DNA of 64,000 nt from Roseovarius sp. ZX-A-9 (GCF_028369135.1 NZ_JAPWHW010000013.1:62001-126000), one strand, 5' to 3'; counted from the first letter of the stretch, positions 28,233 through 37,862 are shown. Notes: generated from the letters alone by a model not told the origin. Program-made: numbers and translations.

Positions 28233-29506
28233 CACGCGGCGCGCCTTTCCTGCAATGCCTCCAGAGTCGGCGCGCTCTCGACTGGACCGTAGAGCGCCAT
28301 CGCGACCGGAGCGCGGGAGGCGATCTCTTCCGCCAGGCTGCGCACATCACCCAACGTGACCGCATCGATCCGCTCCACCACTTCCTCCAGAGGCGGGATC
28401 CGTCCCCAAATCTGCAGCATACGCGCCAACCGTTCGGCCCGGTTGCTGGGGCTTTCCAGCCCCATCAGCAAACCTGCCTTCATCTGCGCGCGGGCGCGTT
28501 CGACCTCATCCGCGCGCATATCATCTGCCGCGCGCTTCATCTCGTCGATGGTAATCTCGGCAAGGCCCGCCATCTGATCGGCCGATGTCCCGGCATAGAC
28601 AGTCATCATGCCAGTGTCCGAATAGGCCCCGGCCTGCGTGTAGATCGTATAGCACAGGCCGCGCTTTTCGCGAACTTCCTGAAACAGGCGGCTCGACATG
28701 CTGCCCCCCAGGGCGGTGGCATAGATCTGTGCCGCGTGAATGCGCGGATCGCCGTAATCGGGGCTCTCGAAGGCCATCGCGAAATGCGCCTGCTCCAGCG
28801 CCTTGATGGTCCGGCTTTCGCCGCCTGCGAAGTGCGCGATAGCGGCAGCAGGTGCATCACCGGGCGCCATGTCGCCAAAGAGCGCCTGCGCGCTGCGCAC
28901 CAGAGCATCATGATCGACGGCACCTGCCGCCGACAGGATCATCTGGCCGGGCCGGTAATGCTGATCGACAAACCGCGTCAGATCATCGCGCGAAAAGCTG
29001 CGCACACGGCCCTCGGCCCCCAGAATGGTGCGGCCCAGGGGATGATCCGGGTAGGCCTTTTCCTGAAGCCAGTCAAAAATGATATCGTCGGGCGTATCCA
29101 GTGCCTGCCCGATCTCCTGCAAGATCACGCCGCGCTCGATTTCGATCTCAGCAGGATCAAAAACAGCGTTGCGCAGAAAGTCCGCCACCACATCCAGCGC
29201 CAGCGGCACATCGTCCTTCAGGACCCTTGCATAATAGGCCGTCACCTCGCGGCTGGTATAGGCATTGATGTAACCGCCCACATCCTCGATCGCCTCGGCG
29301 ATCTGCAACGCGGTACGGCTCTTGGTGCCCTTGAAGGCCATATGTTCGAGGAAGTGGGCAATGCCGTTCTGCTCGGGGGCCTCGTGACGGGCGCCGGCCA
29401 GCACCCAAACGCCGATGGCTGCCGATTGCAGGCCCGGCATATTTTCAGTGACTATGCGGAAGCCGTTGGGCAGGGTCGTGAGGTTGACGGTCAATACGCG
29501 GTCCAT
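28232..29506 (-). CDS. M16 family zinc peptidase (processing-peptidase-like)
   Basis: A 424-residue M16B peptidase related to mitochondrial processing peptidase beta. The inverted zinc motif is HFLEHMAFKGT (His51, Glu54, His55), with the distal glutamate about 77 residues on in the EIEIERGVILQEI block. Mature-type sequence begins almost at once (VNLTTLPNGFRIVTENMPG), so no signal peptide is seen. Length and motifs are those of the alphaproteobacterial protein thought to resemble the ancestor of the mitochondrial enzyme. The start ATG at 29506 fits the family; the ribosome-binding site is poor (GCGGA). It lies 100 bp after thrC. Confidence 0.9.
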   Translation of the reverse strand: MDRVLTVNLTTLPNGFRIVTENMPGLQSAAIGVWVLAGARHEAPEQNGIAHFLEHMAFKGTKSRTALQIAEAIEDVGGYINAYTSREVTAYYARVLKDDVPLALDVVADFLRNAVFDPAEIEIERGVILQEIGQALDTPDDIIFDWLQEKAYPDHPLGRTILGAEGRVRSFSRDDLTRFVDQHYRPGQMILSAAGAVDHDALVRSAQALFGDMAPGDAPAAAIAHFAGGESRTIKALEQAHFAMAFESPDYGDPRIHAAQIYATALGGSMSSRLFQEVREKRGLCYTIYTQAGAYSDTGMMTVYAGTSADQMAGLAEITIDEMKRAADDMRADEVERARAQMKAGLLMGLESPSNRAERLARMLQIWGRIPPLEEVVERIDAVTLGDVRSLAEEIASRAPVAMALYGPVESAPTLEALQERRAA

Positions 29507-29606
29507 TCTATGATCCGCTTCGCGGCGCTTTCGGTGGTGAAAGAGACGCGAGAAGCGTGCTTCGTTTCTACAGGGCGGGCGCATCCCACCCAATCAGCCT
29601 CTGTGG

Positions 29607-30992
29607 TCATGTGCGGTTCGCTTTGATGATGCGCTGGATGGCCCCGAGATCGTTTTCGACCTCCGTGATCCGTTCCGACCGCTCATACAGGTCTGCCATA
29701 TGTGAGGGCAAGGGGGGATGCTGGCCGCTAGCTTCTTCAACCGCGGCGGGGAATTTCGCCGGATGTGCCGTTGCCAGCGTGATCATCGGCACCTCCGGCA
29801 CCAGATGCGCCTCGGCGACATGCACGCCCACGGCACTGTGCGGGCAAAGCAGTTCGCCGGTGGTTTCCCAGGTTCGCCGGATCGCCGCGCGCGTCTCATC
29901 CTCGTCGCAGCGCCCGCTGTCAAAGCTTTCGCGCAGCGCCTGCAGCGCGCCCTGGCTGACGGAAAATCCTCCCGATTTCAGTTCGTCCATCAACTGTGCC
30001 ACTGCACTGCCGTCACGACCGTAAGCCTCGAACAGCGCGCGCTCGAAATTGGAACTGACCTGAATATCCATCGACGGGCTGATCGACGGGATCACACCAT
30101 CGGGCTTGTATTCGGCGCTCGACAGGCACCGGTGCAGGATATCGTTCTGGTTGGTCGCCACCACCAGACGGTTGATCGGCAGCCCCATGCGCTTGGCGAT
30201 GTAGCCTGCGAAAACGTCGCCAAAATTGCCCGTCGGCACGGTGAAGCTCACTTCGCGCTGCGGCGCGCCCAGCGATACGGCTGAAGTGAAATAGTAGACC
30301 ACCTGCGCCAGCACTCTCGCCCAGTTGATGCTGTTCACACCTGCCAGCCCCACCGCATCGCGGAACTCGAAGTCGTTGAACATGTCCTTCACGCGCGCCT
30401 GGCAATCGTCGAAATGCCCCTCGACGGCCAGCGCGTGTACGTTCTCCTCGGACGGTGTCGACATCTGGCGGCGCTGCACTTCGCTGACCCGGCCCTGCGG
30501 GTAGAGAATGAACACATCGACCGCGTCCAGCCCGCGAAATGCCTCAATCGCGGCCGATCCGGTGTCACCGCTCGTGGCGCCCACGATGCAGACCCGTTTG
30601 CCGTTGCGCTTGAGAGCAGCCTCGAACAGTTGACCGATCAGCTGCATCGCGAAATCCTTGAACGCCAAGGTCGGCCCGTGGAACAGTTCCAGCAGGTGAT
30701 GATTGGGCCCCAACTGCACCAGCGGTGCGCGCGCGGCATGCGAGAAATTGGCATAGGCGCGGGCGATGATCGCCTCGAACTCTGCATCGGTGAACGCATC
30801 ACCGATATAGGGGCGCATCACGCGAAAGGCCGCCTCTTCGTAGCTCAGTCCGGCCAGTGCCGCGATCTCTGCGGGCGCCATCTGCGGGATCGTCTCGGGC
30901 AGGTAGAGCCCGCCATCGCGTGCCAGCCCCGTCAGCATCGCCTCTTCAAAGCTCAGAACCGGGGCTTGCCCGCGTGTCGATACATATCTCAT
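29607..30992 (-). CDS. thrC: Threonine synthase
   Basis: A 461-residue PLP enzyme converting O-phosphohomoserine to threonine. It opens with MRYVSTRGQAPVLSFEEAML, and the PLP lysine is Lys112 in FHGPTLAFKDFAMQ. The phosphate-binding loop is GATSGDTGSAA. This is the long (class II-type) threonine synthase common in proteobacteria. The start overlaps the surf1 stop by four bases (ATGA), so it is translated as part of the cytochrome oxidase assembly operon. That coupling is common in this bacterial group but has no obvious metabolic reason. Confidence 0.95.
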   Translation of the reverse strand: MRYVSTRGQAPVLSFEEAMLTGLARDGGLYLPETIPQMAPAEIAALAGLSYEEAAFRVMRPYIGDAFTDAEFEAIIARAYANFSHAARAPLVQLGPNHHLLELFHGPTLAFKDFAMQLIGQLFEAALKRNGKRVCIVGATSGDTGSAAIEAFRGLDAVDVFILYPQGRVSEVQRRQMSTPSEENVHALAVEGHFDDCQARVKDMFNDFEFRDAVGLAGVNSINWARVLAQVVYYFTSAVSLGAPQREVSFTVPTGNFGDVFAGYIAKRMGLPINRLVVATNQNDILHRCLSSAEYKPDGVIPSISPSMDIQVSSNFERALFEAYGRDGSAVAQLMDELKSGGFSVSQGALQALRESFDSGRCDEDETRAAIRRTWETTGELLCPHSAVGVHVAEAHLVPEVPMITLATAHPAKFPAAVEEASGQHPPLPSHMADLYERSERITEVENDLGAIQRIIKANRT

Positions 30993-31690
30993 GTTGTCTT
31001 ACCTTTTGCAGCCCGTGCAGTGCGCCCGGTGCGCCATACAAAATAGCTGGTCATGCCCGCCCAGATCAGCGCCAGAGAGAACCAGGTGATGGCATATTGC
31101 AGATGATCGTTCGGGACATTCGTACTGTCTACCGGCAGCGGCGTCAGTCCGCTGACAGATTGCGGTGTTTCCTGCCGCACCACCAGCAGGACAGGCTCGG
31201 TTTCCAGAGCCTCCGCCATCGCGGGCACGTCGCGCGCGAACCAGATGTCGCGTTGCAAGTCCGGCGCGGGCGTATAGCTGTCCACCTCGTCGGGCCAGTG
31301 CAGATTGCCCGTGACTTGCGCGGTTCCCAGCGGCCGGGTGGCATCCTTGGCGTCAAGGTCGATAAACCCGCGATCCACCAGAATACGCCTTCCTTGGGTT
31401 TCGAAAGGTTGTATCAGCCGGTAGCCCGCACCGAGGTCCTTCGCCCCAACGAGAACATGCAATTCCGGCGTCAGAAATGCGCCGCTTGCTGTCACGGCAA
31501 GGTACTTGTGATCGGATTCCGTGGGCGTGTCAGGCAGGGAAACCGGAGCATCCGCGATGCGGCGGTCGATCTCGGCCAATCCCGCCTCTTTCTCTGCGAG
31601 CCGCTGCACCTGCCACATCCCAAGACTGATCAAGACGGCCGTCCCGATCACCCCGAAAACCAACGGTATCGCTATTTGCCGTTTCACCAT
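30989..31690 (-). CDS. surf1: SURF1 family cytochrome oxidase assembly protein
   Basis: A 233-residue inner-membrane protein. Two transmembrane helices lie at the ends: about residues 7-28 (IPLVFGVIGTAVLISLGMWQVQRL) and about 200-218 (YAITWFSLALIWAGM). A periplasmic domain between them carries the family motif GAGYRLIQPFETQGRRILVDRGFI. SURF1 helps insert heme a into subunit I of aa3-type oxidase. It follows ctaE by 85 bp and overlaps thrC by four bases. Confidence 0.93.
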   Translation of the reverse strand: MVKRQIAIPLVFGVIGTAVLISLGMWQVQRLAEKEAGLAEIDRRIADAPVSLPDTPTESDHKYLAVTASGAFLTPELHVLVGAKDLGAGYRLIQPFETQGRRILVDRGFIDLDAKDATRPLGTAQVTGNLHWPDEVDSYTPAPDLQRDIWFARDVPAMAEALETEPVLLVVRQETPQSVSGLTPLPVDSTNVPNDHLQYAITWFSLALIWAGMTSYFVWRTGRTARAAKGKTT

Positions 31691-31775
31691 GTCCTCGTCT
31701 CAAACTGAAAATGCGGAAGGCGCGCCCCCCGCATCTTCTTGTTTCTTGGAATATCCTCACCTGGGCCTAAAGGCT

Positions 31776-32588
31776 TCAGCCACCCCAGACATAGATTGCG
31801 GCAAAGAGGAACAGCCACACCACGTCGACGAAGTGCCAATACCAGGCCGCCGCTTCAAAACCGATATGGTTATCTGGGGTGAAATGGCCACGCAGCACCC
31901 GCAACAGGCAAATGAACAGGAAGATAGTTCCGATCAGGACGTGGAAACCGTGAAAGCCCGTCGCCATGAAGAAGTTCGCGCCATAGATATTGCCGGAGAA
32001 GCCAAAGGCCGCATGGCTGTATTCATAGACCTGAAAGACGGTGAACAGGGCGCCCAGGGCGATTGCGATGATCAGCCCCCATTTCATGTCGCTGCGGTTG
32101 TTCTCGTGCACCAGCGCATGGTGCGCCCAAGTGGCGGCAGCGCCCGAGCAGAGCAGGATCAGGGTGTTGATCAGCGGCAGGTGCCATGGGTCGAAAGTCT
32201 CGATTCCGACGGGCGGCCAGACGGCATCCTTGATCGGTGACATCGGCCCCATCGGATACATGGCATGCTTGAAAAAGCTCCAGAACCATGCCGAGAAGAA
32301 CATGACCTCGGACATGATGAACATGATGAAGCCGTAGCGCAGCCCGATCCGCACGACCGGCGTATGATCGCCCGCCTGGTTCTCCGCGATCGTGTCCGAC
32401 CACCAGCCGTACATGGTGTAAAGCACACCGCCAAGGCCGATCAGGAACATCCAGGGCTGGTTTGTTTCAGCTTGCGGCGAGATCATAAGAACCGCGCCAA
32501 ACAGCATGACGAACCCGGACACCGCGCCGATAAACGGCCACCATGAGGGGTTCAGAATATGGTAATCGTGGTTTTTTTCATGTGCCAT
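31776..32588 (-). CDS. ctaE: Cytochrome c oxidase subunit III
   Basis: A 270-residue membrane protein with about seven transmembrane helices. Visible family markers are [11 protein letters not shown] at the N-terminus, [31 protein letters not shown] and the C-terminal [25 protein letters not shown]. It is a core subunit of the aa3-type terminal oxidase, stabilising the proton and oxygen pathways of subunit I. Subunit I is not in the window, as is usual for this group. The gene lies 23 bp after ctaG. Confidence 0.97.
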   Translation of the reverse strand: MAHEKNHDYHILNPSWWPFIGAVSGFVMLFGAVLMISPQAETNQPWMFLIGLGGVLYTMYGWWSDTIAENQAGDHTPVVRIGLRYGFIMFIMSEVMFFSAWFWSFFKHAMYPMGPMSPIKDAVWPPVGIETFDPWHLPLINTLILLCSGAAATWAHHALVHENNRSDMKWGLIIAIALGALFTVFQVYEYSHAAFGFSGNIYGANFFMATGFHGFHVLIGTIFLFICLLRVLRGHFTPDNHIGFEAAAWYWHFVDVVWLFLFAAIYVWGG

Positions 32589-32611
32589 CGGTTCTATCCC
32601 TCTGTTGAGGC

Positions 32612-33196
32612 TCAGTTCAGGTTTGTACTTGTTTTGCCATCCGGTGCAAGAGCGGCCTGCGCTTCAGGCAGGTCGATCTCGTAGAATGTGTAGGAGAGAG
32701 TGATCGTGTGCGTGTATTTCGCATCCCGATCGTCAACAATTGCCGGATCTACGTAAAATGTGACCGGCATCATGGCCCGCTCGCCCGGCTGCAATATCTG
32801 CTCGGTAAAGCAAAAGCAGTCGATCTTGTCGAAGAAGCCGCCAGCCTCGTAGGGGGTCACGTTATAGGCCGCCTGCCCCGCAACCGGTCGGTCGGTCGGG
32901 TTGTACGCCTCGTAGAAGGCCAAGCCGGTCTCACCGATGCGCAGTTCCATCTCGCGCACGACGGGCTTGAAGTCCCACGGCATGCCGCGTTCCTTGCTGG
33001 CATCAAAGCGGATCTTGATCGTCCGGTCGAGAACAGTCTGGGAGCCGGCTTGCGCCACGCCCGGAATGCCACCGAAACCGGTCACCCGGCAAAACCAGTT
33101 GTAGAACGGCACCGACGCCCAGGCCAGCGCGCCCATAACCACGACGACACCAACCAGTTGCACCAATGTCCGGGTCTTTGGATCGCGCGGTATCAT
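32612..33196 (-). CDS. ctaG: Cytochrome c oxidase assembly protein CtaG (Cox11)
   Basis: A 194-residue protein with one N-terminal transmembrane helix (about 11-28) and a periplasmic copper-binding domain. The copper motif is present as [10 protein letters not shown] (Cys-Phe-Cys-Phe), preceded by VARM-type strands. It delivers copper to the CuB site of subunit I. The start ATG overlaps the stop of the small gene upstream (ATGA at 33193-33196), showing translational coupling. Confidence 0.96.
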   Translation of the reverse strand: MIPRDPKTRTLVQLVGVVVVMGALAWASVPFYNWFCRVTGFGGIPGVAQAGSQTVLDRTIKIRFDASKERGMPWDFKPVVREMELRIGETGLAFYEAYNPTDRPVAGQAAYNVTPYEAGGFFDKIDCFCFTEQILQPGERAMMPVTFYVDPAIVDDRDAKYTHTITLSYTFYEIDLPEAQAALAPDGKTSTNLN

Positions 33197-33357
33197 TGCG
33201 CCCCTCCCACCTCGGCGGGCACCGAGAAATCGTCGTCGCTCACCTTGGCGATGGTCAATCCAAAGACCAGTGCCACGAATCCTGCCAGAACCAGACCGAG
33301 GCCCAGATTGCGGCTGAACCGGCGCTTGTGCAGTTCATGTGGCTCCCTAAAGCTCAT
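33193..33357 (-). CDS. Small membrane protein between ctaB and ctaG
   Basis: A 54-residue protein, [20 protein letters not shown] at the start, with a basic N-terminus, one transmembrane helix (about residues 19-38) and a short acidic tail ending AEVGGAQ. Its ATG overlaps the ctaB stop by two bases and its TGA overlaps the ctaG start, so it is translated in step with both. A small ORF at this place is a regular feature of cox operons in Rhodobacter relatives. A role in oxidase assembly is inferred from position only. Confidence 0.85.
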   Translation of the reverse strand: MSFREPHELHKRRFSRNLGLGLVLAGFVALVFGLTIAKVSDDDFSVPAEVGGAQ

Positions 33358-34298
33358 CCCCAGCCCCCTAGCCCGGCTTCGTTGAGCATGGTCTGCGCCC
33401 AGATCGCGGCGAAATGCGCAAAGAGGTAGATCAGCGACAGGCGAAACACTTTTTTCTCGATGCGGTAGCTGTCAGCCTCGGCCACGGCCTCATCGCGGCG
33501 CCAGATATCCCAGGCCCCCTTGAGGAACAGAGCATTCAGCACCACGGCCACCGCCAGATAGAACGGCCCGCCGATCGAGGTGAAGCCGATGCCGATGGCC
33601 AGCGGGGCCAGCAACACGGTATAGACCAGAATATGGGTGCGGGTCGCCCGGCGCCCATGCGTCACGGTCAACATCGGCACATCGGCCTTGTGGTAGTCGG
33701 ATTTCATGAAAAGCGCGAGCGCCCAGAAATGCGGCGGCGTCCACATGAAGATCAGCGCGAACATCAGGATGGATTCGAGCGACACGTCGCCCGTCACCGC
33801 CGCCCAGCCGATCATTGGTGGGAACGCCCCCGCCGCGCCACCGATCACGATGTTCTGCGGGGTCGAGCGTTTCAACCACATCGAGTAGACGACGACGTAA
33901 AAGAAGATGGTAAAGGCCAGCAACGCGCCCGCAAACAGGTTCGTGGCCAGCCCCAGCATGACCACCGAGAACCCTGCCAGCGCGATGCCAAAGGCGTATG
34001 CTTCGCCTTCGGTGATCTTGCCCATCGGAATGGGGCGCCCCTGCGTTCTCTTCATGATGCGGTCGATATCGGCATCCCACCACATGTTCAGCGCGCCCGA
34101 GGCCCCCCCGCCCACGGCGATGAACAGGATCGCGGCAAAACCCACAATAGGATGCACGCTGCCCGGTGCGGCCAGCAGACCCACCAGCGCGGTAAAGACC
34201 ACAAGGCTCATCACCCGAGGTTTGAGAAGCGCGAAATAGTCGCGGAAACCGGCATCGCCGGTCCCGGTCTCGCTGGCATGAAGGCTTGCGTCGCTCAT
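33354..34298 (-). CDS. ctaB: Protoheme IX farnesyltransferase
   Basis: A 314-residue polytopic enzyme that adds farnesyl to heme b to give heme o, precursor of heme a. It is a UbiA-superfamily prenyltransferase with about nine helices. The first Asp-rich motif reads [19 protein letters not shown], and the second region is [25 protein letters not shown]. The start ATG at 34298 has GGAAAG upstream. It overlaps the small gene downstream. It is separated from ctaC by 147 bp holding a nested inverted repeat. Confidence 0.96.
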   Translation of the reverse strand: MSDASLHASETGTGDAGFRDYFALLKPRVMSLVVFTALVGLLAAPGSVHPIVGFAAILFIAVGGGASGALNMWWDADIDRIMKRTQGRPIPMGKITEGEAYAFGIALAGFSVVMLGLATNLFAGALLAFTIFFYVVVYSMWLKRSTPQNIVIGGAAGAFPPMIGWAAVTGDVSLESILMFALIFMWTPPHFWALALFMKSDYHKADVPMLTVTHGRRATRTHILVYTVLLAPLAIGIGFTSIGGPFYLAVAVVLNALFLKGAWDIWRRDEAVAEADSYRIEKKVFRLSLIYLFAHFAAIWAQTMLNEAGLGGWG

Positions 34299-34330
34299 GT
34301 CTGTGCTTTCCAAACTGTGGTCTGGGCCGG

Positions 34331-34421
34331 AGCCCAACCTACGAATTCCTGTATCACGTGGCCGGGCAAGTACCCGGCCAACGGGTTGGTCAATCGATCG
34401 ACGCAGAAGGTAGGCCGGGCT
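34331..34421. repeat. Nested inverted repeat between ctaC and ctaB
   Basis: A central 8-bp hairpin TGGCCGGG/CCCGGCCA (34359-34366 with 34373-34380) sits inside outer 12-base arms at 34331-34342 and 34410-34421 that match at 10 of 12 positions. This could be a REP-type element or an mRNA processing structure lowering expression downstream of ctaC. Confidence 0.45.
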
Positions 34422-34445
34422 TCAGTTCAGCTTGACCGTCGCGCA

Positions 34446-35321
34446 TCACTCGGCGTTGGCGACGTCAAAGCCTTGCTGTGTAGGTGTACCGGCATACTCT
34501 TCAATCGCGCCCGCCAGCCATTCATCATAGGCTTCCTGGCTCACGACCTTGACGGTGATCGGCATATAGGCGTGGTCCTTGCCGCAGAGCTCGGAGCACT
34601 GGCCGAAATAGACGCCTTCCTTCTCAGCCTTGAACCACAGCCGCGCCAGACGTCCGGGCACCGCATCCTGCTTCACGCCAAAGGCCGGGATGGTCCAGCT
34701 GTGGATCACGTCCGCGCCGGTCAAATGCATCACCACAACCTTGTTCACCGGCACGACAACGGCGGTGTCGGTGGCGAGCAGGAATTCATCCCGGCTGTAT
34801 CCGGCCGCTTCCAATTCTGCCACAACCTCGTCGTTCAGCACTTTGCCGTCACCGATCAGGAAGCTTTCGAAACCGAAATCATGGTCGGTGTATTCATAGC
34901 CCCAGTACCATTGGTAACCGGTCACCTTGATGTTGACCTCGCCTTCGGGGATTTCCTGTTGCTTGAACAGCACCGGCAGCGAGAACGCACCGATAAAGAC
35001 AAGAATCACGATCGGGATGATCGTCCAGGCCACTTCGATCGGCGAATTGTGGGTGAACTTCGCCGGGTTCGGGTTGGCACGGCGGTTAAAGCGCAGGATC
35101 GCATAGATCAGCAATACGACCACAAAAAGGCTGATCGCCGAGATTATCACCAGCACCATACCGTCGAGCCAGTGCAGATCCCGTGCCAGCTCGGTCGCGG
35201 CAGGTTGGAAGCCCAGGGCGCCATCGGTCGGCCTGCCGATGATCTCAAGGTTTTCTTGCGCCAGTGCTGGCGTGGCGGTCAGGGCGGCTGTCGCAGCCAG
35301 CATGTTCGAAAAATATCGCAT
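34446..35321 (-). CDS. ctaC: Cytochrome c oxidase subunit II
   Basis: A 291-residue protein. It has a signal peptide (about 1-20, ATPALA), two transmembrane helices (about 53-76 and 95-118) and a periplasmic cupredoxin domain. The CuA ligands are in [15 protein letters not shown] with the upstream histidine in DVIHSW. The aromatic stretch [10 protein letters not shown] is the electron entry patch. It accepts electrons from cytochrome c in the aa3 oxidase. The start ATG at 35321 has AAGGTG upstream. It is the first gene of the minus-strand cox cluster; the 190-bp divergent region to tldD contains an FNR-type box. Confidence 0.97.
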   Translation of the reverse strand: MRYFSNMLAATAALTATPALAQENLEIIGRPTDGALGFQPAATELARDLHWLDGMVLVIISAISLFVVVLLIYAILRFNRRANPNPAKFTHNSPIEVAWTIIPIVILVFIGAFSLPVLFKQQEIPEGEVNIKVTGYQWYWGYEYTDHDFGFESFLIGDGKVLNDEVVAELEAAGYSRDEFLLATDTAVVVPVNKVVVMHLTGADVIHSWTIPAFGVKQDAVPGRLARLWFKAEKEGVYFGQCSELCGKDHAYMPITVKVVSQEAYDEWLAGAIEEYAGTPTQQGFDVANAE

Positions 35322-35465
35322 GATACACCTTGATCGGTTGAAGCGTTTATCGCGTTTTGCGGCAGGTGTCCGCCGCATTGGCGGAATCCCGTTGTTTCAC
35401 CGCCCGTTAAAACCATATTCTTCCGGGACAGACAAGAAAGACGAATGCGGCAAACGGACGCTTTT

Positions 35466-35479
35466 TTGACTTCGATCAA
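35466..35479. promoter_or_regulatory. FNR/FnrL-type box candidate in ctaC-tldD region
   Basis: TTGAC-TTCG-ATCAA fits the FnrL consensus. It lies 145 bp upstream of the ctaC start and 32 bp upstream of the tldD start. For an aerobic aa3 oxidase, oxygen control would make sense; direct evidence is lacking. Confidence 0.5.
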
Positions 35480-35510
35480 ATTTATGCGCCACCAGGCGAG
35501 GAAAACACGC

Positions 35511-36932
35511 ATGCAAGACGCCCTATTTCGACCATTTGACACCCATCTCGATGCGGCCACCGCGCTGAATCATTTGCGCACCGCCACATCTGGCGCCGAT
35601 GACGGAGAGCTGTTTCTCGAACGCAAGCGTTCCGAGACGCTGGTTTTCGACGATGGCCGGGTGCGCACCGCCAGCTATGACGCCAGTGAAGGGTTCGGCC
35701 TGCGGGCCGTGCGCGGCGAAGCAGCAGGCTACGCCCACAGCACCGATATTTCCGAATCCGCGCTGGCGCGCGCCGTCGAAACTGCCCAACTGGCCGTGGG
35801 CGCGGGCGGCGGCACGCTCGACGTGGGGCCAGTCGCCACGAATACCCGTCTCTATACAGATGCCGATCCGATTGCCGGGGCCAGCTTCCCGGTCAAGGTC
35901 GAGGTGCTGCGCGAGATCGACGCCTTTGCGCGCGATCTCGATCCGCGGGTGGTGCAGGTCACGGCCGTGATCACTGCAGAATTACAGGAGGTCGAGATCC
36001 TGCGCCCCGAAGGCACGCATTTGCGCGATGTGCGCCCGCTCACACGGGTAAACGTTTCGGTCATCGTCGAACAGGATGGCCGTCGCGAGCAGGGCACATC
36101 GGGCGGCGGCGGACGGGTTGGGCTGGACGGACTCATCGCGCCGCAGGATTGGCAGGCCAAGGCCCGCGAGGCGCTGCGCATCGCACTGGTGAACCTGGAG
36201 GCGGTGCCCGCCCCCGCCGGCGTGATGGATGTCGTGCTGGGCCCCGGCTGGCCCGGCATCTTGCTGCACGAGGCGATCGGGCACGGGCTGGAGGGGGATT
36301 TCAATCGCAAGGGCAGTTCGGCCTTTGCCGGGCTGATGGGCCAGCGCATCGCAGCGCCGGGCGTGACCGTGCTTGATGACGGGACGCTACCCGATCGGCG
36401 CGGCAGCATCAGCTTCGATGACGAGGGCACGCCCTCGGGCCGGAATACCCTGATCGAGGACGGAATTCTGGTGGGTTTCATGCAGGATCGGCAGAACGCC
36501 AGGCTGATGGGCGTGGCCCCCACCGGGAATGGCCGTCGAGAATCCTATGCCCACGCGCCAATGCCACGCATGACCAACACCTACATGCTGGGCGGCGATG
36601 CCGCGCCCGAAGACATCGTGGCCGATTTGCGCGATGGGATCTACGCCGTGGGATTCGGCGGCGGGCAGGTGGATATCACCAATGGCAAATTCGTGTTTTC
36701 ATGCACCGAAGCCTACCGCGTGCAGAACGGAGTGATCGGCGCGCCAGTCAAGGGGGCGACGCTGATCGGCGATGGCGCGACAGCGCTCAAGCAGATCAGG
36801 GCCTTGGGCAACGACATGGCCCTTGATCCGGGCATGGGCAATTGCGGCAAACAGGGCCAATGGGTGCCCGTCGGTGTGGGCCAACCGACAGTGATGATCG
36901 GCGGTCTGACCGTGGGTGGCTCGGCGGCATGA
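35511..36932 (+). CDS. tldD: Metalloprotease TldD
   Basis: A 473-residue TldD subunit. With TldE it forms a heterodimeric metallopeptidase that matures or degrades small peptides such as microcins and antitoxins. The zinc motif is HEAIGHGLEGD (His253, Glu254, His258), which is found only in TldD, not TldE. The start ATG at 35511 matches the usual length; an upstream in-frame start at 35445 would overlap the FNR-type box. No tldE gene is in the window, which is normal for TldD. It is divergent from ctaC. Confidence 0.94.
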   Translation: MQDALFRPFDTHLDAATALNHLRTATSGADDGELFLERKRSETLVFDDGRVRTASYDASEGFGLRAVRGEAAGYAHSTDISESALARAVETAQLAVGAGGGTLDVGPVATNTRLYTDADPIAGASFPVKVEVLREIDAFARDLDPRVVQVTAVITAELQEVEILRPEGTHLRDVRPLTRVNVSVIVEQDGRREQGTSGGGGRVGLDGLIAPQDWQAKAREALRIALVNLEAVPAPAGVMDVVLGPGWPGILLHEAIGHGLEGDFNRKGSSAFAGLMGQRIAAPGVTVLDDGTLPDRRGSISFDDEGTPSGRNTLIEDGILVGFMQDRQNARLMGVAPTGNGRRESYAHAPMPRMTNTYMLGGDAAPEDIVADLRDGIYAVGFGGGQVDITNGKFVFSCTEAYRVQNGVIGAPVKGATLIGDGATALKQIRALGNDMALDPGMGNCGKQGQWVPVGVGQPTVMIGGLTVGGSAA

Positions 36933-37036
36933 GTTGGCCAGCTTCGCGGCCCGCCCTCGATAACGCAGAGCGATGTCGACTCTATAGTGCACCTGCCGGA
37001 TTTGACTGGTAGCGGCGACGCCTTACGACAGCCTGA

Positions 37037-37119
37037 CGCTTTCACCGATTGAGGTGAAAGCGCATCTGGGTTTACCGAGCGTTAACCGTGGGCGCGGTAA
37101 ACCTGATTCTGCAATCAGG
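37037..37119. other. Three adjacent hairpins upstream of the dprA remnant
   Basis: Three inverted repeats follow each other: a 10-bp pair (37037-37046 / 37053-37062), a 9-bp pair (37069-37077 / 37095-37103) and a 7-bp pair (37102-37108 / 37113-37119). None has a T-run. They fill the tldD-dprA gap and may terminate tldD or be a mobile palindromic element. Confidence 0.45.
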
Positions 37120-37129
37120 CGGAGCTGCA

Positions 37130-37862
37130 ATGACCGAGGATATACATCCTTCCACTCACCCCCCACTCCCACCCACCACGGAAGATGATCGGGTATCGTG
37201 GCTTCGCCTATTGCGTTCGCGCCGTGTCGGCATCGCGACCTTCTACCGGCTTCTTGCCGAGCATGGCACAGCACAGGCAGCGCTGGACGCGCTGCCCGAC
37301 GTCGCCCGCGCTGCCGGAGTTGAAGATTACAAACTCTGCCCGTTGGGGGTAGTGCACGCCGAACTGGCTGCTGGACGCGCGACCGGTGCGCGACAGATAT
37401 TCATCACCGATCCCGACTATCCCGACATGCTGCGCCGTATCCACGATGCGCCACCGATGCTTTGGGCCGTGGGAAATAGCGCAGTACTGACGCGCCCCAT
37501 GGTCGCAATTGTAGGCGCGCGCAACGCCGCCGACGTGATCGAGGCGCTGCCCGAGGAACCCGACGCCGACCCGGCACTGCCCAGTCTGCTGCGGGGGACA
37601 CCCCCACTGCGCAGGGCAAAGCACCGATGCCGAAAGCGCCTCATGCGGGTCGGACCCACCACCCGATAGACGCAGCTTGCGCGAAACCGCCGATCTGCAC
37701 AGCGTGATCCTCGACCGGCTAGGACCGTCGCCATTGGCCGAAGATCAACTGATCCGCGACATCGGCGCACCGGCCCGCAACGTCGCCCCCGTGCTGGTCG
37801 ATCTGGAAATCGAGGGACACATTCGCCGCCAGCCCGGCGGACTGCTGTCGCGCGTCGGCTGA
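37130..37862 (+). pseudogene. dprA: dprA remnant: core deleted and frameshifted
   Basis: DprA normally loads RecA on incoming single-stranded DNA during transformation and is about 360-380 residues. Here the N-terminal SAM-like part (VSWLRLLRSRRVGIATFYRLL, ARQIFITDPDYPDMLRRIHDAPPMLWAVG) is intact up to MVAIVGARNA, where the Rossmann-like core should begin. The next residues are ADVIEALPEEPD, which belong after that core, so about 150-170 residues are missing in frame. The frame then runs into an unrelated tail and stops at 37669. In the +1 frame the family's C-terminal winged helix resumes (SLRETADLHSVILDRLGPSPLAEDQLIRDI, ending LLSRVG at 37862). Both lesions together mean no functional DprA is made here. 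The start ATG still has GGAG upstream. Confidence 0.88.

Noticed and set aside
28175..29626. 483-codon plus-strand frame antisense to the M16 peptidase
   Set aside because: Shadow frame over a gene with an intact zinc motif.
33414..35333. 639-codon plus-strand frame antisense to ctaB and ctaC
   Set aside because: It shadows two well-defined membrane proteins and has no family motif or ribosome-binding site.
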